A DNA stretch of 11,884 bases from Mucidula mucida (lineage: Eukaryota; Basidiomycota; Agaricomycetes; Agaricales; Physalacriaceae), in the NCBI GenBank assembly GCA_015501055.1, contig JADNYV010000959.1, forward strand, positions 1 through 11,884. Direction: 5' to 3'. Shown here in pieces: positions 1 to 6,700 of the stretch. Below the pieces are notes generated by a model, which did no database searches, was not told the DNA's origin, and saw nothing but the letters and a program-made list of their open reading frames with translations. Numbering within the stretch: position 1 is the first letter of the stretch; the number at the start of each line of letters is the position of its first letter. Position numbers and translations under genes: made by a program.

Positions 1-482
1 AGACGAATGCGAATTCGCTGGTGCTACCTGTGATATTTGTTCCTGAACAGCATCGTCGTTGAAAGTCACCAAGTCAAGACGCGAAACTACTCGGAACATG
101 TGCATAGAGTAGTGTTGCTTTATTCTCGAGTTGAGCGTGGGGTGTAGATAATTCAGTCCTCTTTGGGCGAGATGGCTTGTGAGGGAGCACACGACACGGC
201 CAGCAGCGATGACCAGGAGTTGTCGCTTGTCCACCTTGCGTTCGTCTATGGCATTCTGAGCCTGGTACAATTGAGAAGATGCTCAAATTGTCTGATCAAT
301 TGATCACTCACAATCGTAAGAGCGTCCAGATACTAGTTTCTAAGATCAGAGTACTGAGAGAGAGAAAGATCGACGTACCATAACGACACGCTGTAGGAGG
401 CCTTGATACGTTCAAGAGCGTCAGAAAAGAGAAGGATCCAAGTGGAAGGATGCCGGAATATCCTTTGAGCATTTCCAGACAT
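1..482 (-). CDS. Probable ABC transporter, N-terminal membrane-domain fragment (partial, runs off left edge)
   Basis: Two minus-strand pieces read like the start of an ABC exporter membrane domain. The first (482-379) starts at an ATG and includes RIFRHPSTWILLFSDALERI. The second (about 275 to 1) contains QNAIDERKVDKRQLL, then NSRIKQHYSMHMF and SRLDLVTF. The motif order RIKQ..Y..H.F...SRLD..TF resembles the cytoplasmic loop after the second or third membrane helix in basidiomycete multidrug-type ABC proteins; that match is from memory, not alignment. A GTACGT donor follows position 379, but its phase does not fit the obvious acceptors near 276-285, so the splice is unresolved and the copy may be damaged. 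The nucleotide-binding domain would lie outside the window. The 5' end may lie further upstream, up to about 600, where another open frame exists. Substrate cannot be inferred. Confidence 0.42.
293..306. repeat. 14-bp perfect palindrome TGATCAATTGATCA
   Basis: The sequence is its own reverse complement. It lies inside the presumed intron of the ABC-like fragment. No function is evident; it may be chance. Confidence 0.5.
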
Positions 483-687
483 AGGGACCCGCTTCCCAGT
501 TCAATGTAAGGCTGGAACGTGCGACCAAGGAATTCGTTTAGACTTCCGGTTTGTCCTCGTACAGTCCATACACCAGACGTATTGAACATTCTCAGTGTCG
601 TCTGATTGAAGGCGTCGCCAACTGTCGTCCTACGCCGCCTACTAGACCGCCCGCATGATCATGTCAGTTAGAAGAGCAGCTGCAGCA

Positions 688-700
688 TTACGTCACGTAA
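688..700. promoter_or_regulatory. 13-bp inverted repeat TTACGTCACGTAA, possible bZIP-type site
   Basis: TTACGT and ACGTAA are exact reverse complements around a single C. The left part, TTACGTCA, resembles ATF/CREB or Yap-type bZIP half-sites. It lies about 200 bp upstream of the ATG proposed for the minus-strand ABC-like fragment and 35 bp outside the transposon target repeat. Protein binding is inference. Confidence 0.3.
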
Positions 701-734
701 ATTTAAGCTGCGCGTGGCGTTACATACATAACGC

Positions 735-744
735 GTCGTGACAC
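735..744. repeat. Left copy of 10-bp target-site duplication (GTCGTGACAC)
   Basis: GTCGTGACAC occurs in the same orientation here and at 1246-1255, immediately outside the two inverted repeats. The repeat is exactly 10 bp: the next bases on each side differ between copies. This is what integration of a DNA transposon leaves behind. Confidence 0.8.
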
Positions 745-775
745 AAGAGGGACGCCCGATCCAGATCTCGAACAC
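745..775 (+). repeat. Left terminal inverted repeat (31 bp)
   Basis: Begins AAGAGGGACGCCCGATCC and ends GAACAC. It matches the reverse complement of 1215-1245 at 29 of 31 positions; the two differences are single A/G transitions. Confidence 0.85.
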
Positions 776-1214
776 TGATGTAAGAACCAGCCGACCATCA
801 ACCGAGCTTTGCCGTGCTGAAGCCGTGACGTATCGGCATCCAAGAGCCGTGCAGCGTGGCAATGACAGTTCACATGACAGAAGAGGTTTGCACCATTGCG
901 GGTGCTGAACTTGAATGTCAGGAAGACATGAATTTGCAGATAATGTGTTTAGTGTAATTTATGTTCCCAAATGTAATCAGGTTGCCCCCGTCAAGTATGA
1001 AGGTGTAAGCGGGAGATAGTACTGTATTTGCTGAATTGCAAGACTGTAAGAGATATGTTGCTCAATGCGAGCACTTATAGCTGTTCATGCACTCATAGTC
1101 AACCGTCTCGCTGTCGCTAGCTCAAGCCTCGAGCGAGTCGCTGACAAACACACAGCTCTGCCGTTGAGGAGCCGTCCAAGGGTCCTTCCTAAAACTGGGG
1201 GTGTCGTGGGAATC

Positions 1215-1245
1215 GTGTTTGAGATCCGGATCGGGCGTCCCTCTT
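1215..1245 (-). repeat. Right terminal inverted repeat (31 bp)
   Basis: Reverse complement of the left repeat with two transitions. On the plus strand it ends GGGCGTCCCTCTT, directly followed by the second target-site copy. Confidence 0.85.
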
Positions 1246-1255
1246 GTCGTGACAC
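1246..1255. repeat. Right copy of 10-bp target-site duplication (GTCGTGACAC)
   Basis: Identical to 735-744 in sequence and orientation and immediately adjacent to the right terminal repeat. Confidence 0.8.
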
Positions 1256-2711
1256 GTAGATTCCATTGACAACTCCGACAAAGTACACGCGTAATTCTAC
1301 GGGGTGCGCGATGGGAAGCTCGAGTAGACGGCCGCTCAAACCTGGATTGCTGGCAGCTTGCAAAATGACAGTTCATAAGAATCCCAGCGAACATGTAGAC
1401 CCCTGGGGTCCAGAATTCAGGACAACGTATGCCTACGGGAGACTAGGTCTGGCTTACGCTTGTTCACGGAGTCAGGAGCACTGAGCGCTGGAGCAACCAG
1501 AGTAAGCCATCGGTGCTGCGGAGATTCGTCTTCGTCTTGTTTCGGACGTAGAGACATATGAGTCCTAGCGTCGGCCTCGGCGAGGATGTCGTCCGTTCAC
1601 GAACTTTGTGTACTTTCACGTGATAACCCTGCGCTCAGCTCCGAACTCCCTAGAACTCCCTCCGACAGACGGCATGACAGCTCAAGAGCCTGGAAGGCCC
1701 GTCTCGGGAGCAATCCAAGAGTCATACTCGTCGCTACCAACTCGTGGACCATTCTTCAAGGTACTGAGAATCTGAGGCGACATTGAGACCGTGCCTTTCC
1801 CAAAGAGTCGAGGGGAATGTCATTCTTCCGGGGATGCGATCATTTCGATACCTTGTACGGAGGAAAAAATCAGAAGCATTCAGAATGTCCAGGAACCATT
1901 GGTGACTGACCACTTCCAGATATGTCTTTGTTTCAGAGGGTCTGGGCATCAACGACATGAAAGGTGCCTTCCACAACCTTGGAAAACAAGTTGACGAATC
2001 ATAGGTACCAATTTACGATTAGCATGACCAAGCTACTCAACCTCGTACCATTTCCAGGATGGCGATTGTGCATGTTGAACACTTTCAAAGGTCGAGCCTC
2101 GAGACCAAGGACGTTCGGAATCTGCCGGCGGTATAGATGCTTGCTCGTTCCATAGACTACGACGCCCATTTCTACAACTGCACTGAACATGTCCATACCC
2201 AGTTTAGTGGGCAGCCTCGAGGAGAGTACACGTCGCAGGCTAATGGGGCTGCAAGGATCCAGACGGTTAGGCGCTTTTTTTCGTTTATATGGGCCATCTG
2301 TTCACATCAATGCACGTCCATCTGCCAGTCATCAAACGATGGTGATGATATTCGTCCTGGCGCCTTCATCAGATGGAAGTGATGGCATCTCTCACGAGTC
2401 ACTGTGCTGCTTTCATGCTACTTCACGTACCATTCCGCTGCCGCGCCAATCGGTAATTATGTCTTCCTGTGCTTCAGCCTGTCTGTGCTTTATTCTCAGG
2501 GCTCCGCGAGTTAGAGATGGACAGATTCTCGTCTGTCTGCCCTCTCCGCTTGTCGTGGATCAAACAGGAACTGCCAGAAAGAAGCACACTTTTGAACAGC
2601 ATCATTTTTGCGCACATATGGCTTCCTCTACGCGGCGTTGAAAGGTGGCCTGCCTTCGGCGTTCCCATCACATCAAAACGAAACTGATAGGTTGCTGCAT
2701 AACTTTGTTGC
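1256..2711. other. 1.45-kb stretch without a supportable gene
   Basis: I see only short open frames on both strands that do not connect through plausible splice sites and that I do not recognise. The most protein-like are on the minus strand at 1734-1976 and 1999-2196; on the plus strand a 150-codon frame at 2189-2641 has low-complexity, unfamiliar composition. The minus-strand frame just right of the transposon (about 1258-1360, with PGLSGRLLELPIAHPVELRV) has gene-like composition and could be the relic of whatever the element inserted next to. The part nearest 2711 is presumably the oxidase promoter; a CCAAT sequence is present at 2446-2450. Confidence 0.5.
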
Positions 2712-2718
2712 TTATAAG
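2712..2718 (+). promoter_or_regulatory. Probable TATA box of the GMC oxidase gene
   Basis: TTATAAG lies 34-40 bp upstream of the proposed ATG at 2752, so the 5' leader would be very short. The position fits a core promoter; the start point of transcription is inferred. Confidence 0.45.
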
Positions 2719-2751
2719 CTGGGCGCCCGCTTGCACTCATGCTCATCCATC

Positions 2752-5041
2752 ATGGTCCTTTTACGAAGTCTCTGGTTTGTCGCTCCTGCCTGGGCTGCGC
2801 TCTACACATCGCCTAAAGACCTACCGGACACAACCTTTGACTTTGTAGTTGTTGGCGGTGCGCATCCAATCCGATCAAGTATTTTTCTTATTCACAGTCA
2901 TTTTAGCTGGAGCCGCTGGCAGTGTCGTCGCGAATAGGCTGACGGAAGATTCTAATGTTACTGTCCTTGTTCTCGAGGCTGGTGTGACGTCAGTGTTCAA
3001 TCCTGCAATTGCTACAGTCTATTTCTCAAGTACACCTTGCACAGAAACGAAAACGTTACTGCATCTATCATTCCGCTCCTTGGCCCATCTCTCGTCCCAG
3101 ATACCGTATTCGATTATAATTACACTACCGTACCCATTGAGGGGTATTTCAATCGTACTCTCCCTTATGCCCGAGGACGTATGCTGGGTGGAAGCACTTC
3201 AGTTAGCAAGTGTCATCACATTCGAGTCGCAGTGCACAATCTGACCATCTTCTCTTAGATTACATGGTATATCTTAGGGGCTCCAAAGACGATTATGATC
3301 GTTATGCCAAGTATTCTGGTGACGATGGTTGGTCTTGGGACAGCATGCAGAAGTATATTGACAGAGTCAGTGAGTTCACAAGTCCACTCCGTACCTAATG
3401 CTCAAATAGGTCGACAGCACGAAACCTTCATTACCCCTTCCGACAGAAGAGAACAGTTTGCAGCCAATGCACATGGAACAAACGGTATCCTCCAAGTCAG
3501 TTTACCGGCTACTGCTACTGTACTCGACCAGCGAGTCCTTGATACGACGGAAGAGCTTAAGGACGAATTTCCTTTTAATACAGATCCGAACGATGGAAGT
3601 GTACTTGGTGTCGGTCAGTTATACTGTATCTCACACTTAGTCCATTGTTCACACTCGTACCCTACAGCTTGGTCACAAGCAACAATCGATGGGAACAACG
3701 CCCGGAGCAGTGCTGCCACGGCGTATCTCGGGCCTGATTACATTTCGCGGCCAAACTTACACGTCCTTATCGGTGCCACCGCGACTAAGCTAGTTCAGAC
3801 CGATACAGTCGACGACCTCCCTTCGTTCCACAAAGTCGAGTACAAAACAGACTCCCAAGGTGCTACCAGCTCCGTATCGGCCACAAAGGAAATCATTCTA
3901 TCTGGCGGCTCCATTAACACACCCATGCTTCTCATGCTTTCCGGGATCGGGGACAAGGACGAGCTTAAGGATCTCGGTATCAGCACAGTCGTCAACAACC
4001 CATCCGTGGGGAAGAACCTCACAGACCATCCGCTGTTGGCATCCGTTTACTCTGTTCAAGGCACTGACAGCTTTGACGACGTCTTTCGTGGAGACAATCT
4101 CGAAAAAGCCATTGGTGAATGGATGCAGAATGGAACGGGTGCGCTTGGGGACGGAGTCTGTAATCATCTCGCCTTCTTAAGGTTACCGGACAACTCAAGC
4201 ATCTTCGACGGGATGGAGGATCCTGCCGCTGGTCCTAATGCAGCTCACATCGAGTTCATTGTTTCGGTGTGTTAGCTTTCTCTTGCGGACCATTCTATTT
4301 CTTGATGGGCTTCAGAACTTGTGGGTGCAGCCTGGGATACCTGCTCCGGAAACAGGCAGTTTTATGACTCTGACAACAACAGTCATCTCGCCAACTTCCC
4401 GTGAGTTTCTTGGCTTCCGTACTCCTCTGACTTGTGACTAACTGCTCACAGGCGGCTGGATGAAACTCGCCAACGACGATCCTTTTGGCAAACCTCTCAT
4501 CAACCCCAATTATCTCAGCACAGAGTGGGACGTATTTGCTCTACGCGAATCGATCAAGAGTATTCAACGTTTTGTGAATGCTTCGGCATGGGACGACTAT
4601 GTTATTGGACCCTTCGGACAGTTCGCAGAAGCGACAACAGACGACGGCATCGACACATATATGCGAAACAACTCAGCGACGTTCTTTCATCCCATATCGA
4701 CGGCAATGATGTCACCCAAAGGTGCAAGTTGGGGCGTTGTTGATCCTGATTTGAAGGTGAAGGGTGTTGAGGGCTTGAGGATTGTTGATGGGTCCGTTTT
4801 GGTTAGTCTGTCGCATCTGTTTCGGAATGCGAGACTGATCTACCTCGAATAGCCCTACCTCCCTAATGCGCACACGCAAGGTCCGATTTACCTTTTTGCG
4901 GAGCGCGGCGCCGACCTTATCAAAGCTGGCTCATCTGGAAATGCTTCCAGCGACGCCAGCGACACAGATGCAGCATACAAAGTCTCGTTCCCTGCGTTCA
5001 CCACCGCTTTGACTATTCTTACGTTGACGATGTTATATTGA
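2752..5041 (+). CDS. aao: Aryl-alcohol-oxidase-type GMC oxidoreductase, secreted, nine exons, 631 aa
   Basis: FAD enzyme that oxidises aromatic or aliphatic polyunsaturated primary alcohols and reduces O2 to H2O2, feeding extracellular peroxidases in lignin decay. Exons: 2752-2857, 2907-2983, 3031-3205, 3259-3369, 3410-3613, 3668-4266, 4316-4400, 4452-4801, 4853-5041. Residues 1-15 are a signal peptide (cleavage after AWA). The FAD motif is VVVGAGAAGS (G35-x-G-x-x-G40), then VLEAG, YARGRMLGGSTSVNYMVYLRG, LSGIGD, NNPSVGKNLTDH and WGVVDPDLKVKGVEGLRIVDG. Catalytic histidines are present: H532 (FFHPISTA) and H576 (LPNAHTQG), 44 residues apart as in Pleurotus aryl-alcohol oxidase (H502/H546). Several N-glycosylation sites. 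The tail after GADLIKAG is about 35 residues longer than usual and hydrophobic at its end. The intron 3206-3258 has a GC donor; the intron 2984-3030 is the least certain. Substrate specificity cannot be read; the family assignment is strong. Confidence 0.9.
3206..3258 (+). other. GC-AG intron in the oxidase gene
   Basis: Only a cut before GCAAGT joins the flanking exons in phase, giving GGSTSV-NYMVYLRG, the conserved family sequence. The exon/intron border is A|GCAAGT, the classical non-canonical GC donor context. CTGAC at 3241-3245 is a good branch point and the acceptor is CTTAG. Confidence 0.8.
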
Positions 5042-5354
5042 TTGAGAACTCTTTGTCAGGTTGTACTCTGTATGATTTTTCGTGTTTTTTAGTCTATCAC
5101 ATACCTGGTTTAATGTTCTGAGCATCGGTAAAAGAAATGGAAATCCGATGTAGCATAAAGTTCGGAACTTTGTTTGTCGGGATAGCTCAGCGGCCTTTAA
5201 GTAGAGTCTATGAATTCAATGGCCACACTGAGACTCAAGGTGATTACATTCGAGCTCATAGTTATTTCGTTCATCTCAGGGAACGGTCTCAGTAAGTGAA
5301 ATGAGCTTTCTTCATTCCGTGCCTGATTCTCTGGATACCAATGTTCATTGTTAA
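5042..5354. other. Intergenic stretch downstream of the oxidase
   Basis: Presumed 3' untranslated region of the oxidase followed by spacer. No open frame or RNA gene is supported. A tRNA-like 5' end near 5179-5195 was examined and dismissed. Confidence 0.5.
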
Positions 5355-6005
5355 TTAAGTCAGCTCAATCGCATTGGAAAGCCGCCTAGAGCCCGTTCTT
5401 ACCATCGTCTTCGGGGGGCTGGCATCCAATTCGCTGAGCATTTTGTTTAGTCCCTGCTTGCATCTCATAAAGTCCTCGGATGCGAGGGTGAGATTGAGGC
5501 TATCCTGGATAATGGAGTACAACCGTACGGTACGCTTGAATGTCGTCGTTACTCCTGATGATCGCGGCCTCTGTATTGCCTCCACTGCCACTAGGCCTGC
5601 ACTAGGCCGGGCTACGCGTCTGAGGAAGGGCTCTTTGAGGCAGTGTACACGGGTGTGCCGAGACATGTCGTCGAGGAAGTTGAAGGCTTTGGTAGAGCCG
5701 ACGGCGAAACAGTATAGATACTTTTTTGAGAACAGTGATCACATATTTAGGACAAAAGATGTCGAATAATAGAGCACCAGTGAGAACAGCATCATCGCAA
5801 CGCGAATAAGGCCATAGCTGCGGTAAACACAAGGACGGGAATCATTGTCGCTCCCCAGGAAACGAAGACTTTCTTGAGACGAAGCGAATGAGGTAGCAGA
5901 ATATACAGTTCCATTTATGTGATACAAAGCAGCAAAACAAGTAGTATACAGTCAAGCAGCAAAGCAGAATTCAGGCCAATGATAGCGAAGAGCAAGTACG
6001 TTGTC
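5355..6005 (-). pseudogene. Unidentified minus-strand gene or remnant with membrane-like segments
   Basis: I do not recognise this. Reading on the minus strand, 6005-5950 encodes a hydrophobic stretch (YLLFAIIGLNSALLLDC), about 5875-5760 encodes another in one of two frames (for example IPVLVFTAAMALFAL, or IRVAMMLFSLVLYYSTSFVL), and 5666-5355 is a continuous 103-codon soluble frame with KRTVRLYSIIQDSLNLTLAS and CKQGLNKMLSELDASPPK, ending at a stop at 5355-5357. Order and composition suggest a membrane protein with a C-terminal cytosolic part. The pieces are in different frames and I could not join them with convincing introns, so it may be a decayed gene or one whose introns I misjudge. It starts directly behind the stop of the HMG-like gene on the same strand. 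Confidence 0.3.
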
Positions 6006-6059
6006 CGAGCCAGAGAAAGTCAGATTTCCGTTCCATGCTCAACAGAATTGGTCCACGAA

Positions 6060-6531
6060 TCATATATCACTGCTCGGCACGGCGGAGGATGGTTGAGACG
6101 ATGACGGGGGAGACGACGATGAAGCGGGCAGGGCATCGACGACCTTTTTCTTCTTGCTCTTGACAGGCTTGCCTCGATTGGGATTCTCTTCTGAATCGCG
6201 CCACATTCCAGAGACCTAGAGACTCTGTCAAAACACGACAAATAGATTGAATATATGCGCTTCGACATACCTCTTTGAGTGCGGTCTTCGGGTTTACGTC
6301 GGGGTTCGCCGCCTTGTAGATCGGCATCTGGGCTGAGACGAACTTGTTATATGCGCTTGGCTCGCGTTTGGTTTTGTTCTCTTTGTCTGAGGAGATAATG
6401 TAAGAGGCTCTGGTCTACACGGTGGGCATACCGGTCCCCGATTTCTTGGATTTGGAGGCAGAGGCTGGCGAGATGTCAGTGTCGAAGGACACAAGGGGGA
6501 TAGATGACGTACTGGATGGAGCTTTAGGCAT
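6060..6531 (-). CDS. Small HMG-box-like chromatin protein, 123 aa (107 aa if an extra intron is spliced)
   Basis: Exons on the minus strand: 6531-6432, 6386-6271, 6215-6060; introns of 45 and 55 nt with GTATG donors. The core reads KREPSAYNKFVSAQMPIYKA, then NPDVNPKTALKEVSGMWRD and ENPNRGKP. This is the fungal HMG-box/YABBY-like signature (R-x-PSAYN-x-F ... NP ... A-x-K-x-V-x-x-x-W-x-x-x-x-ENP). A lysine cluster (KSKKKK) follows and looks like a nuclear localisation signal; the end is a Ser/Pro-rich disordered tail. Proteins of this type bind DNA without strong sequence preference and act as chromatin architectural factors; the exact role is not known to me. The first exon contains a plausible 48-nt intron (6512-6465, GTACGT...CTGAC...CCAG) that also keeps frame. 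The gene is divergent from the Rad54B gene. Confidence 0.75.
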
Positions 6532-6700
6532 CTTGATCGGCGGTGAAGAGATTGTGGTGGCGAGAGGGCAAGGATGTGGGCCGGTCAAGTCGCATCCGCT
6601 CTATTAAATACTGCCTGTCACAAACGCCACGCATCACATTACACGTGATGTCATACGTTACGCTCACGTACTTGCCTTCCTTTCCTGGTTCTTTACCGCC
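6532..6700. promoter_or_regulatory. Shared 169-bp divergent promoter (HMG-like gene / Rad54B gene)
   Basis: The two start codons face away from each other with only 169 bp between. It contains CACGTG (6642-6647, an E-box for bHLH factors) overlapping a TGATGTCAT sequence that resembles a bZIP site, and an AT-rich TATTAAATA at 6602-6610. The region 6671-6700 is pyrimidine-rich, as often seen before fungal start sites. Regulatory roles are inferred. Confidence 0.45.

Larger units (their letters stand above)
745..1245. mobile_element. 501-bp non-autonomous TIR transposon (MITE), Mutator-like by its 10-bp target duplication
   Basis: The ends are inverted repeats of 31 bp (745-775 and 1215-1245) with two mismatches, both beginning AAGAGGGACGCCCGATCC when read inward. 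Just outside lies a perfect 10-bp direct repeat, GTCGTGACAC. The interior is moderately AT-rich around 900-1030 and has no transposase frame, so it would need a transposase supplied in trans. Target duplications of 8-11 bp are typical of Mutator-like elements, which is the reason for the proposed class; the terminal bases alone do not settle the superfamily. The perfect target repeat and two mismatches in the terminal repeats suggest a fairly recent insertion. Short frames that read out of the terminal repeats on both strands, with similar peptides, are by-products of the inverted repeat. Confidence 0.8.

Noticed and set aside
1065..1259. Plus-strand frame whose end resembles a minus-strand frame at 668-862 (EIxIGRPSC in both)
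   Set aside because: The shared peptide is only the translation of the two terminal inverted repeats, not a protein family.
1398..1410. Palindrome GACCCCTGGGGTC
   Set aside because: Short, single occurrence, no gene context; likely chance.
1630..1665. Small tandem repeat of GAACTCCCT
   Set aside because: Only two copies of about 10 bp; no further structure.
2189..2641. 150-codon plus-strand open frame
   Set aside because: No recognisable motif, odd composition, no splice connection; it lies in the presumed upstream region of the oxidase gene.
3795..4167. Long minus-strand frames inside the oxidase gene
   Set aside because: They are antisense shadows of the largest oxidase exon, which carries clear family motifs.
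5179..5260. tRNA-like start GGGATAGCTCAGCGG
   Set aside because: The D-arm-like sequence is there, but no matching acceptor stem, anticodon arm or TTCGA-type T-arm with proper spacing follows.
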